This document shows positions 1 through 13,500 of a DNA stretch of 64,000 nucleotides, piece by piece; the first letter of the stretch is position 1; every line of letters begins with the position of its first letter. The notes beneath the pieces are model-generated. The model had not been told where the DNA came from, ran no database searches, and saw only the letters and a list, made by a program, of their open reading frames with translations. This DNA comes from Fratercula arctica (Eukaryota > Chordata > Aves > Charadriiformes > Alcidae): contig CANTUZ010000027.1 of assembly GCA_947846985.1 (NCBI GenBank), forward strand, positions 5,194,243 to 5,258,242. Direction: 5' to 3'. The position numbers were made by a program, and so were the translations under genes.

Positions 1-52
1 GGGGGAACGGGGGGGGTGAGGGACCCCAACACACCCCGAGTCACCCACAGCC

Positions 53-1383
53 CCCCATGTCCCCCCGTGTCCCCCCATGTCCCCATGTCCCCATGTCCCC
101 ATGTCCCCCATGTCCCCCATGTCCCCCATGTCCCCATGTCCCCATGTCCCCCCATGTCCCCCCGTGTCCCCCATGTCCCCATGTCCCCCCATGTCCCCCC
201 ATGTCCCTCCATGTCCCCATGTCCCCATGTCCCCCATGTCCCCCATGTCCCCCATGTCCCCATGTCCCCCCATGTCCCCCGTGTCCCCCCATGTCCCCAT
301 GTCCCCCCATGTCCCTCCATGTCCCCATGTCCCCATGTCCCCATGTCCCCCATGTCCCCCATGTCCCCATGTCCCCCCGTGTCCCCATGTCCCCCATGTC
401 CCCCATGTCCCCCATGTCCCCATGTCCCCCCATGTCCCCCATGTCCCCCATGTCCCCCATGTCCCCCATGTCCCCATGTCCCCCCCCATGTCCCCCATGT
501 CCCCCATGTCCCCCCATGTCCCCATGTCCCCCCATGTCCCCATGTCCCCCATGTCCCCCCATGTCCCCCGTGTCCCCCCATGTCCCCATGTCCCCCATGT
601 CCCCCCATGTCCCCCATGTCCCCCCATGTCCCCCATGTCCCCCATGTCCCCCCATGTCCCCATGTCCCCATGTCCCCCCATGTCCCCCATGTCCCCCCAT
701 GTCCCCCCATGTCCCCCCATGTCCCCCATGTCCCCCCATGTCCCCCCATGTCCCCCCATGTCCCCCCAGTGTCCCCCCATGTCCCCCCATGTCCCCCCAT
801 GTCCCCCATGTCCCCCATGTCCCCCCATGTCCCCCATGTCCCCCCATGTCCCCCCGTGTCCCCCCATGTCCCCCATGTCCCCCCATGTCCCCCATGTCCC
901 CCATGTCCCCCATGTCCCCCATGTCCCCCCGTGTCCCCCATGTCCCCCCATGTCCCCCATGTCCCCCATGTCCCCATGTCCCCCCATGTCCCCATGTCCC
1001 CCATGTCCCCCCATGTCCCCCATGTCCCCCCATGTCCCCATGTCCCCCATGTCCCCATGTCCCCCATGTCCCCCCATGTCCCCATGTCCCCCATGTCCCC
1101 CCATGTCCCCATGTCCCCCATTGTCCCCATGTCCCCCCATGTCCCCATGTCCCCCCAATGTCCCCCCATGTCCCCCATGTCCCCCATGTCCCCCCATGTC
1201 CCCCATGTCCCCCGTGTCCCCCCATGTCCCCATGTCCCCCCATGTCCCCCCATGTCCCCCATGTCCCCATGTCCCCCCATGTCCCCCATGTCCCCCATGT
1301 CCCCCATGTCCCCCCATGTCCCCCCATGTCCCCCTGTGTCCCCGTGTCCCCCACGTGTCCCCATGTCCCCATGTCCCCCATCT
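53..1383. repeat. CCCCATGTC minisatellite, C4 intron
   Basis: About 1.3 kb of near-perfect 9-10-bp units (CCCCATGTC or CCCCCATGTC, with occasional CCCCGTGTC and CCTCCATGTC). It lies in the intron downstream of the last visible C4 exon. On the sense strand the units read GACATGGGGG. Open frames of Met-Ser-Pro or His-Val-Pro type on either strand are products of the repeat, not genes. Positions 1-52 look like unique intron. Confidence 0.95.
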
Positions 1384-1409
1384 CCCCCCCCCACCCCCCC
1401 TGTCCCCAC

Positions 1410-1580
1410 CTGCAGCTCCTTCTCCAGCGACTGCAGGCCGGGTCCCAGTGTCACCCGTGTCCCCCCGGGTGGCCCCCGGCCCCCCCCCGGCCAGGACAGC
1501 CCCAGGCTGAGGCCGGTCCCCGCCGCCTCCCCCCACTGCAGCCACATCTGGGCCAGCGCCTCCAGGGCCACCAGCGTGTC
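1410..1580 (-). CDS. C4: C4 exon 15: thioester domain end into CUB
   Basis: Exon of 171 bp (57 codons, phase 0 to 0); acceptor CCCCCCCCAG, donor CTGCAG|GTGGGG. It begins [19 protein letters not shown], continues with a glycine-rich [11 protein letters not shown] segment and ends [13 protein letters not shown]. Human C4 has DTVIALDALSAYW and GLEEELQ at these points. This is the last C4 exon visible; the next exons (rest of CUB, MG8, anchor, gamma chain) must lie beyond position 1. Confidence 0.94.
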
Positions 1581-4500
1581 CTGGGGGGGGGGACCCGGCG
1601 TCAGGGAGGGGGCACCCCGGGGGGGCCCAGGGGACCCCCACCAGGGACCCAGCCATGTGGGTGCCCCCCCAGCCCCCCCCCCCTCCCCGGGACCCAGCCA
1701 TGTGGGTGCCCCCCCAGCCCCCCCCCCCCCCAGGGACCCAGCCATGTGGGTGCCCCTCCCCAGGGACCCAGCCATGTGGGTGCCCCCCCCAGCCCCCCCC
1801 TCCCCAGGGACCCAGCCATGTGGGTGCCCCCCCAGACCCCCCCCCCAGGGACCCAGCCATGTGGGTGCCCCCCCAGACCCCCCCCCCCAGGGACCCAGCC
1901 ATGTGGGTGCCCCCCAGCCCCCCTCTCCCCAGGGACCCAGCCATGTGGGTGCCCCCCCCGGCCCCCCCCCCCACCAGGGACCCAGCCATGTGGGTGCCCC
2001 CCCACAGCCCCCCCCCCCCCTCCCCAGGGACCCAGCCATGTGGGTGCCCCCCCAGCCCCCCCCTCCCCAGGGACCCAGCCATGTGGGTGCCCCCCCAGCC
2101 CCCCCCCCCCCCCAGGGACCCAGCCATGTGGGTGCCCCCCCCAGCCCCCCCCCCCCGCCCTCCCCAGGGACCCAGCCATGTGGGTGCCCCCCCAGCCCCC
2201 CCTCCCCAGGGACCCAGCCATGTGGGTGCCCCCCCAGCCCCCCCGCCAGGGACCCAGCCATGTGGGTGCCCCCCCCCCCCAAGGAACCCCATCCCCAGAG
2301 GACCCAGGCGTCCAGAGGACCCCCCCCCTCAAGCCCCCCCCACCCAGGACACCCAGACATTTGGGTGCTGGGTGCCCCCCCCAAAGACCCCCCCATCCCC
2401 AGGGACCCAGCCATGTGGGTGCCCCCCCCCGGCCCCCCCCCGCCCTCCCCAGGGACCCAGCCATGTGGGTGCCCCCCCAGCCCCCCCCCCCCAGGGACCC
2501 AGCCATGTGGGTGCCCCCCCCCCTCCCCAGGGACCCAGCCATGTGGGTGCCCCCCCCTCCCCCCCCTCCCCAGGGACCCAGCCATGTGGGTGCCCCCCCC
2601 GCCCCCCCCTCCCCAGGGACCCAGCCATGTGGGTGCCCCCCCAGCCCCCCCACCAGGGACCCAGCCATGTGGGTGCCCCCCCCCCCCAAGGAACCCCATC
2701 CCCAGAGGACCCAGGTGTCCAGAGGGACCCCCCCCCTCAAGCCCCCCCCACCCAGGACACCCAGACATTTGGGTGCTGGGTGCCCCCCCCAAAGACCCCC
2801 CCCATCCCCAGGGACCCAGCCATGTGGGTGCCCCCCCCCGGCCCCCCCCACCTGTGTGGAGCGGAACCCGCCGCCGTAGTTGGCCTGTTCCCGCAGCCAG
2901 CGGGCGGCGCGGGCGGCGCCGGGGCCCTGGCGGTGCTGCAGCAGGGCCAGCAGCCCGTAGGCCGTGGCCTCCACCGTGGCCGCCGGGCCACCAGCCGGCC
3001 AGAACTGCGCCCGGCCACCTGCGGGGACACCCCCACCGTCCCCACCCCCCCCGCCGTCCTGGGTCAGGGCACCCGGGGACACCCAGAGACAGCCAACGCC
3101 CCGGGGACCCCCGCCTCTGGGTGACGCCCGTGACCCCAAGTGACCCCAGAGGGACCCCGGTGTCTGGGTGACCCCAAGTGACCCCCGGCCTTTGGGTGGC
3201 CCCAGGTGACCTCGGGTGACCCCAGAGGGACCCCGGTGTCTGAGTGACCCCCGGCCTTTGGGTGACCCCAGGTGACCCCAAGTGACCCCAGAGGGACCCA
3301 GATGTACAAGTGACCCCAAGTGACCCCCAGCCTTTGGGTGACCCCGGGTGACCCCAGAGGGACCCCAGTGTCTGGGTGACCCCAGGTGACCCTGGAGGAA
3401 GCCAGACATATGGGTGACCTCAGGTGACCCCAAGTGACCTCAGAGGGACCCAGATGTACAGGTGACCCCAGGTGACCCCAGAGGGACCCAGACATATGGG
3501 TGACCCCAGGTGACCTCAGGTGACCCCAGAGGGACCCCGGTGTCTGGGTGACCCCCAGCCTTTGGGTGACCCCAGAGGGACCCCGGTGTCTGGGTGACCC
3601 CAGATGACCCCAGAGGGACCCAGGCATCCAGGTGACCCCAGGTGGCCCCAGGTGACCCCAGAGGGACCCAGACATAAGGGTGACCCCAGATGACCCCGGG
3701 GGACCCCAGGTGACCCCGGGTGACCCCAGGTGTCCCCGCTCACCCTGGGCGGGCCGGGCCCGGCTGCGCAGACGCTCCAGGGCGGGGGAGGGGCCGGGGG
3801 GGCCGGTGTCCCCCAGCGCCAGCGCGTAGGCGGTGATGGCCGTCCCGAATGTCCCCAACGTCTCCACGCGGCCGCGCAGGAAGGTGGCGGCTCGAGACAG
3901 AGCCTGGTCCTGTGGCAGAGGGAGAGGGGACATGGGGGACACATGGGGACATGGGGGGACATGGGGGACATGGGGGGACATGGGGACACGAGGGGACATG
4001 GGGACATGGGGGGACATGGGGGACATGGGGGACATGGGGACACGAGGGGACATGGGGACATGGGGGGACATGGGGGACATTGGGGGACATGGGGACACGA
4101 GGGGACATGGGGACATGGGGGACATGGGGGACATGGGGGGACATGGGGACATGGGGGACATGGGGACACGAGGGGACATGGGGACATGGGGGACATGGGG
4201 GACATGGGGGACATGGGGGGACATGGGGACATGGGGGACATGGGGGACATGGGGACATGGGGACATGGGGACATGGGGGACATGGGGGACACATGGGGAC
4301 ATGGGGGGACATGGGACATGGGGACATGGGGGACACATGGGGACATGGGGGGACATGGGGACATGGGGGACATGGGGGACACATGGGGACATGGGGGGGA
4401 CATGGGGGACATGGGGGGACATGGGGGGACATGGGGACATGGGGACATGGGGGGACATGGGGACATGGGGACATGGGGACATGGGGGGACATGGGGATAT

Positions 4501-7500
4501 GGGGGGGACATGGGGGGACATGGGGGGACATGGGGACATGGGGGGACATGGGGACATGGGGGGACATGGGGGACATGGGGGGACATGGGGGACACATGGG
4601 GACATGGGGGGACATGGGGGACATGGGGGACATGGGGGACATGGGGACATGGGGGGACATGGGGACATGGGGACATGGGGACATGGGGGGACATGGGGAT
4701 ATGGGGGGACATGGGGGGACATGGGGGGACATGGGGGACATGGGGGACATGGGGGACATGGGGGGACATGGGGGACATGGGGGACATGGGGGACACATGG
4801 GGGACATGGGGGGACATGGGGGACATGGGGGGACATGGGGGGACATGGGGGGACATGGGGACATGCCAGGGGTGTGGGGACAGAGGACAGTGCCCAGAGG
4901 TGGGAAATGGGGACACGGGGACAGGAGTGGGGGTGTGAGGACCCGTGGGGGGACAAGGGACACTGAGGACACGGGGAGGGGACAGGAGACACGGGGAGGG
5001 GACACGGGGACGCACCAGGTGGGGGTGGTCGGGGCTGTCCGGCGGCAGGAGGACACGTGCCCCCTGCAGGGCCACCACCACAAAGGCCGTCAGGGACACG
5101 GTGGCCTCGGGACCCGGGTCTGCCACACTGCCCTGGGGACACGGAGGGGGGGACACGGCGAGTGACACGCGGGGGGGACACAGAGTCTCGGGGGGGCTGG
5201 AGAGGGGACACCGCATGGGGACGCAGCGTGGGGAGGTGGCACGGGGACATTGCGTGGGGCCACACCGTGGGAAAACGTCACAAGGCCGTCGCATGGGGAC
5301 GTTGCACGAGGGGGGGGCCCGGGGAGGTGACACGGGGAGGTGACACGGGGAGGTGGCACAGGGAGGTGGCACAGGGAGGTGACACGGGGAGGTGACACGG
5401 GGCCATTTGACGGGGACATTGCACAGGGATGTGGCATGGGGACACTGCATGGGGACATTGCTTGGGGACACAGGACGGGGAGAGGACACGGGCAGGTGAC
5501 TCGAGGAGGTGGCCTGGGAAGGTGACACAAGGAGGTGACCCGAGGACATGACCCGGGGACGTGACACTGGAGGTGGCCCTGAGGTTAGCATGAAGGTGGC
5601 CATGGCGGTGGCCCTGGAAGTGACCATGGAGGTGACCCTGGAGGTGGCCATGGAGGTGGCTCTGGAGGTGACCACCCTAGAGGTGACCATGGAGATGGCC
5701 ATGAAGGTGGCCCTGGAGGTGGCTCTGGAGATGACACTAGAGGTGGCCATGAAGGTGGCCCTAGAGGTGACCCTAGAGGTGGCCCTGGAAGTGACCATGG
5801 AGGTGGCCCTGGAGGTGGCCCTAGAGGTGACCATGGAGGTGGCCCTGGAGGTGGCCACGGAGGTGACCATGGAGGTGACCATGGAGGTGGCCCTGAGGTT
5901 AGCATGAAGGTGGCCCTGGAGGTGGCCATGAAGGTGGCCCTAGAGGTGACCATGGAGGTGGCCCTGGAGGTAGCTCTGGAGGTGGCCCTGGAGGTGGCCC
6001 CAGAGGTGACAATGAAGGTGGCCCTGGAGGTGGCCCTGGAGGTGGCCCCAGAGGTCACAATGAAGGTGGCCCTGGAGGTGGCCCTGGAGGTGGCCCCAGA
6101 GGTCACAATGAAGGTGGCCCTGGAGGTGGCCCTGGAGGTGGCCCCAGAGGTCACAATGAAGGTGGCCCTGGAGGTGGCCCTGGAGGTGGCCCCAGAGGTG
6201 ACAATGAAGGTGGCCCTGGAGGTGGCCCTGGAGGTGGCCCCAGAGGTGACAATGAAGGTGGCCCTGGAGGTGGCCCTGGAGGTGGCCCGTCCCCGTGTCC
6301 CCACCTGCATCTCCCGGTGCAGGACGGGCTCGCTCTCGCGGAAGGCGCCGTCGGGCCGTTGCTGTCCCAGCAGCCACCGCAGGGACGTCCCAGGGCCACC
6401 CTCGGCCAGCGGCAGGTAGGGCCGGGCCAGGGCCAGCACCCGCAGCACCAGCGCCGTCAGCCTGCGGGGACTGTCCCCTGCCACCGCGCCCAGCGATGTC
6501 CCCACCTCCCGCCACGGCCCCCCACGGCCCCATGTCCCATGTGCCCCCCTGTACCCCATGTCCCCCCATGTCCCCATGTCCCCCATGTCCCCCATGTCCC
6601 CCCATGTCCCCCATGTCCCCATGTCCCCCCATGTCCCCATGTCCCCATGTCCCCCCATGTCCCCCATGTCCCCCCCATGTCCCCATGTCCCCATGTCCCC
6701 CCATGTCCCCCCATGTCCCCATGTCCCCATGTCCCCATGTCCCCCCATGTCCCCCCCCATGTCCCCATGTCCCCCATGTCCCCATGTCCCCATGTCCCCA
6801 TGTCCCCCCATGTCCCCCCCATGTCCCCATGTCCCCCATGTCCCCATGTCCCCCCATGTCCCCATGTCCCCCATGTCCCCATGTCCCCTCATGTCCCCAT
6901 GTCCCCATGTCCCCCATGTCTCCATGTCCCCCACGTCCCCCACATCCCCCCACGTCCCCCATGTCCCCCCATGTCCCCCCATGTCCTCCCATGTCCCCCC
7001 ATGTCCCCCATGTCCCCATGTCCCCATGTCCCCCCATGTCCCCCCCATGTCCCCCCATGTCCCCATGTCTCCATGTCCCCCACGTCCCCCACATCCCCCC
7101 ACGTCCCCCCACGTCCCCCCACGTCCCCCATGTCCTCCCATGTCCCCCCATGTCCCCCATGTCCCCGTGTTCCCCATGTCCCCACGCCCCCCCCCGTGTC
7201 CCCCGTGTCCCCAGGCCCCCCCGTGTCCCTGTCCCCACCAGGTGCTGCCCCCCCGGTGCTGCCAGGCGCTGTAGGAGCCGTCGCTCTTGCGGAAGTTCTG
7301 CACCCGCTCGAAGCCTGGGGACACGGGGACAGTGGGGCCAGCGCGGGGGGGTGACCCTGCCCCACACCCCCTCCCCACAGCCCCCCATAACCCCCCGCCC
7401 CACGGCCCCCCACTGCACCCCACTGCACCCCATTGCACCCCCCAGTCCCCCCACATCCCCTAGCCCCCCCTTGTGCCCCATAGCGCCCCCCCACACCCCA

Positions 7501-10500
7501 CTGCACCCCACAGCCCCACACACCCCACACCCCCCATAGCCCCCCCACACCCCACTGCACCCCACAGCCCCACACACCCCATAGACCCCCACTGCACCCC
7601 ACAGCCCCCCCATTGCACCCCACAGCCCCACACACCCCACAGCCCCCCAGACCTCATAACCCCCCCATAGCCCCCCATTGCACCCCACAGCCCCCCTCAT
7701 TGCACCCCCCAGCCCCCCCACCCCATAGTCCCCATTGCACCCCATAGCCCCCCCCACACCTCCCAGCCCCCCCAGACCCTACTGCCCCCCCATAGCCCCC
7801 CATTGCACCCCATAGCCCCCCATTGCACCCTCCAGCCCCCCCACTGCACCCCACAGCCCCACACACCCCACAGCCCCCCCAGACCCTACTGCCCCCCATA
7901 GCCCCCCCACACCCCACTGCACCCCCCAGCCCCCCCACACCCCATAGCCCCCCATTGCACCCCATTGTGCCCCATAGTCCCCCCACACCCCATAGCCCCC
8001 CCCTTGCGCCCCCCAGCCCCCCCATTGCACCCCATAGTCCCCCACTGCACCCCACAGCCCCCCATAGCCCCCATTGCACCCCACAGCCCCACACACCCCA
8101 CAGCCCCCCCAGACCCCACTGCCCCCCCATAGCCCCCACTGCACCCCCAGCCCCCCCAGACCCCATAGCCCCCCACTGCACCCCACAGCCCCCCACACAC
8201 ACCCCACAGCCCCCCAACACCCCACAGTCCCCCTTCTGCACCCCACAGCCCCCCCATAACCCATAGCCCCCATTGCACCCTCCAGCCCCCCATAACCCCC
8301 ACACACCCCACAGCCCCCCCAGACCTCATAACCCCCCCATTGCACCCCATAGCCCCCCCCTTCCCTACTGCCCCCCCATAGCCCCCCATTGCACCCCCCA
8401 CCCCATAGTCCCCATTGCACCCCATAGCCCCCCCATTGCACCCCACAGCCCCCTCATAGCCCCCTGTAGCCCCCATTGCACCCCATAGCCCCCCCACACC
8501 CCATAGCCCCCCATTGCACCCCACAGCCCCCCCACACCCCATAGCCCCCCATTGCACCCTCCAGCCCCCCACCCCACAGCCCCCCCACTGCACCCCATAG
8601 ACCCCCCAGACCCTACTGCCCCCCCATAGCCCCCCACTGCACCCCCCAGCCCCCCTACACCCCATAGCCCCCATTGCACCCTCCAGCCCCCCCACCCCAT
8701 AGTCCCCCCCCTGCACCCCACAGCCTCCCCTTGTGCCCCACAGCCCCCCATTGCACCCCACACGCCCCACAGCCCCCCCAGACCCTACTGCCCCCCATAA
8801 CCCCCACTGCACCCCCCAGCCCCCCATAGCCCCTCATAACCCCCACTGCACCCCCCAGCCCCCCCAGACCTCATAACCCCCCCATTGCACCCCATAGCCC
8901 CCCTTCCCTACTGCCCCCCCATAGCCCCCCATTGCACCCCACAGCCCCCCCCATTGCACCCCCAGCCCCCCATAGCCCCCACTGCACCCCCCCAGCCCCC
9001 CACACCCCATAGCCCCCCCACACACCCCACAGCCCCCCCAGATCCTACTGTCCCCCCATAACCCCCACTGCACCCCCCCAGCCCCCCCAGACCTCATAAC
9101 CCCCCCATTGCACCCCATAGCCCCCCTTCCCTACTGCCCCCCCATAGCCCCCCATTGCACCCCACAGCCCCCCCCATTGCACCCCCAGCCCCCCATAGCC
9201 CCCACTGCACCCCCCAGCCCCCCACACCCCATAGCCCCCCCACACACCCCACAGCCCCCCCAGATCCTACTGTCCCCCCATAACCCCCACTGCACCCCCC
9301 AGCCCCCCCCAGACCTCATAACCCCCCCATTGCACCCCATAGCCCCCCCTTCCCTACTGCCCCCCCATAGACCCCCATTGCACCCCACAGTCCCCCCCAT
9401 TGCACCCCCAGCCCCCCATAGCCCCCATAGCCCCCACTGCACCCCCCAGCCCCCCCACACCCCATAGCCCCCCCACACACCCCACAGCCCCCCCAGACCC
9501 TACTGCCCCCCCATAGCCCCCCATTGCACCCCCAGCCCCCCCGTAGCCCCCATAGCCCCCATTGCACCCCCCAGCCCCCCACACCCCACAGCCCCCCCAG
9601 ACCCTACTGTCCCCCCATAACCCCCACTGCACCCCCCAGCCCCCCCAGACCTCATAACCCCCCCATTGCACCCCATAGCCCCCCCTTCCCTACTGCCCCC
9701 CATAGCCCCCCATTGCACCCCCAGCCCCCCGTAGCCCCCATAGCCCCCATTGCACCCCCCAGCCCCCCCACACCCCACAGCCCCCCCAGACCCTACTGTC
9801 CCCCCATAACCCCCACTGCACCCCCCAGCCCCCCCAGACCTCATAACCCCCCATTGCACCCCCAGCCCCCCATAGCCCCCATAGCCCCCACTGCACCCCC
9901 CAGCCCCCCCACACCCCACAGCCCCCCCAGACCCCATAGTCCCCCCACACCCTGTAGCCCCCCCCATTGCGCCCCCCAGCCCCCCGTAGCCCCCATAGCC
10001 CCCATTGCACCCCCCAGCCCCCCCACACCCCATAGCCCCCCCACACACCCCACAGCCCCCCCAGACCCCATAGTCCCCCCACACCCCGTAGCCCCCCCAT
10101 TGCGCCCCCCAGCCCCCGTAGCCCCCCCCGCCCCCCCGTACCCCTCTGGAGGCTGCGCAGGCCGCGGGGGCGGCTGTCGGGGGGCAGAGCCCCCCACCCC
10201 CCGCTGTGGTCCAGGTAGCGCATGGCGGCGGCGCGGGGGCCCAGCGCCATCAGCGCCTGCTCCCCGCACCCCCCCGGCGCCCGCAGCAGCGCCCCCCCCT
10301 GCCCCAGCGCCCCCCGCAGCGCCCAGCCCCCCACGCGGCCTGCGGGGACACGGCGGGGGGACAGGCGGGGACACGCATGGGGACACGCATGGGGACACGC
10401 ATGGGGACATGGGGACACACGTGGGGACACACGGGGACACACGTGGGGACATACATGGGGGGACACGTGGGGACACACATGGGGACACGCATGGGGACAC

Positions 10501-13500
10501 ACATGGGGACATGGGGACACGCATGGGGACACGTGGGGGACACGTGGGGACACACATGGGGACATGGGGACACACATGGGGACACGTGGGGGACACACAT
10601 GGGGACACGTGGGGACATACATGGGGGGAAATGTGGGGACACACATGGGGACACATGGGGACACGTGGGGACACACATGGGGACATGGGGACACACATCA
10701 TGGGGACATGGGGACACACATGGGGACACGTGGGGACACACATGGGGACACATGGGAACACGTGGGGACATGGGGACACACATGGGGACACGTGGGGACA
10801 CATGGGGACACACATGGGGACACACATGGGGACATGTGGGGACATACATGGGGGAAATGTGGGGACACACATGGGGACACACATGGGGACATGGGGACAC
10901 ACATCATGGGGACATGGGGACACACATGGGGACACGTGGGGACACACATGAGGACAGGGGGACAGGTGTGGGGACACGTGGAGAATGGGGACAGGTGTGG
11001 GGACATGGGGACACACATGGGACACATGGGGGACACGTGGGGACACACGTGGGGACACACATGGGGACACACATGGGGATACACATCATGGGGACATAGG
11101 GACACACATGGGGACACATGGGAACACGTGGGGACATGGGGACACACATGGGGACACGTGGGGACATGGGGACACACATGGGGACACGTGGGGGACACAT
11201 GGGGACACACATGGGGACACATGGGGACACGTGGGGACATACATGGGGGAAATGTGGGGACACACATGGGGACACGTGGGGACACACATGGGGACACACA
11301 TCATGGGGACACACATGGGGACACGTGGGGGACACATGGGGACACACATGGGGACACGTGGGGACACACATGGGGACACACATCATGGGGACATGGGGAC
11401 ACACATGGGGACACGTGGGGACACACGGGGACACGCATGGGGACATGCATGGGGACACACATGGGGACACACATGGGGACACGCATGGGGACATGGGGAC
11501 ACACATCATGGGGACATGGGGACACACATGGGGACACGCATGGGGACACGTGGGGGACACGTGGGGGACACGTGGGGACACACATGGGGACATGGGGACA
11601 GGCATGGGGACACATGGGGACATAGGGGGACACACACGGGTGGGGGGACAGATGGGGACACGTGGGGACACACATGAGGACATGTGGGGGACACGTGGGG
11701 ACACATGGGGACACACACACAGGCGTGGGGACACACGTGGGGACATGGGGACATGCGTGGGAACACGAGGGGACACACATGGGGACACGTGGGGGACACG
11801 TGGGGACACACACAGGTGTGGGGACAGGCGTGGGGACACATGGGGACACAGGTGGGGACATGGGGACACATGGGGACACATGGGGACATGTGGGGGACAC
11901 ACGGGGACACACATGGAGACAGGTGTGGGGACACACACAGGTGTGGGGACAGGCGTGGGGACACATGGGGACACAGGTGGGGACATGGGGACACATGGGG
12001 ACACATGAGGACATGTGGGGACACACATGGGGACACACATGGGGACAGGGACAGAGACACCGTCAGTGCTGGACACCAAATGTCCCCATGTCCCCCCCCC
12101 CCGTCCCCTCTTGTCCCCACCGTGTCCCCAACACTCCTCCCCGTGTCCCCATGTCCCGCCACCTCCCTCCCCGTGTCCCCGTCCCCCTGTCCCCCCACGT
12201 CCCCACCCCCCTGTCCCCATGTCCCCCATATCCCCCCACGTCCCCACCCCCCTGTCCCCATGTCCCCCCATGTCCCCATGTCCCCCCATGTCCCCCGTCC
12301 CCATGTCCCCCATGTCCCCCCATGTCCTCCCATGTCCCCATGTCCCCCATGTCCCCCCATGTCCCCCCATGTCCCCCGTGTCCCCCCATGCCCCCAGTGT
12401 CCCCCCATGTCCCCATGTCCCCCATGTCCCCCCATGTCCCCCCATGTCCCCCCATGTCCCCATGTCCCCCCGTGTCCCCCCGTGTCCCCCCATGTCCCCC
12501 CATGTCCCCCCCGTGTCCCCCCGTGTCCCCCCATGTCCCCATGTCCCCCCATGTCCCCATGTCCCCCCTGTCCCCGTCCCCGTGTCCCACCCACCGGTGA
12601 CGCGGATGCTGACACTGAACTCTCCGTCGGGGACGATTCCGTCCGGGATGTCCCCAGGGATGCGCAGGGTGTGACCCCCCTCTCCTGTGGGGCGGGGCCT
12701 CCGTGGGGCCGGGCGGGGGGGCCCCTGTCCCCGTGTCCCCCATGTCCCCCCATGTCCCCGTGTCCCCTCTGTGCCCGTGTCCCCCATGTCCCCCCCGTCC
12801 CCGTGTCCCCTCTGCCCCCCATGTCCCCCCCGTCCCCCATGTCCCCATGTCCCCGTGTCCCCCCATGTCCCCCCTGTCCCCCATGTCCCCTGTGTCCCCT
12901 CTGCCCCCCATGTCCCCTGTCCCCCATGTCCCCCCCTGTCCCCGTGTCCCCATGTCCCCCATGTCCCCCCCTGTCCCCGTGTCCCCCATGTCCCCCCCGT
13001 CCCCATGTCCCCTCTGTCCCCATGTCCCCCTCTGTCCCCCGTGTCCCCCCGTCCCCCATGTCCCCCCATGTCCCCGTGTCCCCTCTGTGCCCGTGTCCCC
13101 CATGTCCCCCCCGTCCCCATGTCCCCTGTGTCCCCTCTGCCCGCCATGTCCCCTGTCCCCCATGTCCCCCCTGCCCCTTGTGTCCCCTCCTGCCCCCGTG
13201 TCCCCTCTGTCCCCCGTGTCCCCCCGTCCCCCATGTCCCCCATGTCCCCGTGTCCCCCCCACCGTCGGTGTCCAGGACGTGGCTGGTCTCCTCCAGGTGC
13301 AGCTCCCCGTCGGGCTGGGGGGACGGGGACGGGGGAGGGGACCCGGGGGTCAGGGGACCCGGGGGTGGGGGAGGGGACGCGGGGCTTTGGGAGCACCCAG
13401 GGGTGGGGGAGGGGACACGGGGGTTTGGGGGGACCGAGGGGTGGGGGAGGGGACCCAGGGTGGGGGAGGGGACACAGGGGTCTGGGGGGGCACCCAAGGG

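Noticed and set aside
16..3171. Very long open frames rich in Met-Ser-Pro, His-Val-Pro or Gly-His-Gly across 1-22 kb
   Set aside because: They follow 9-10-bp repeats that lack stop codons in most frames, occur on both strands, and run through C4 introns and exons out of frame.
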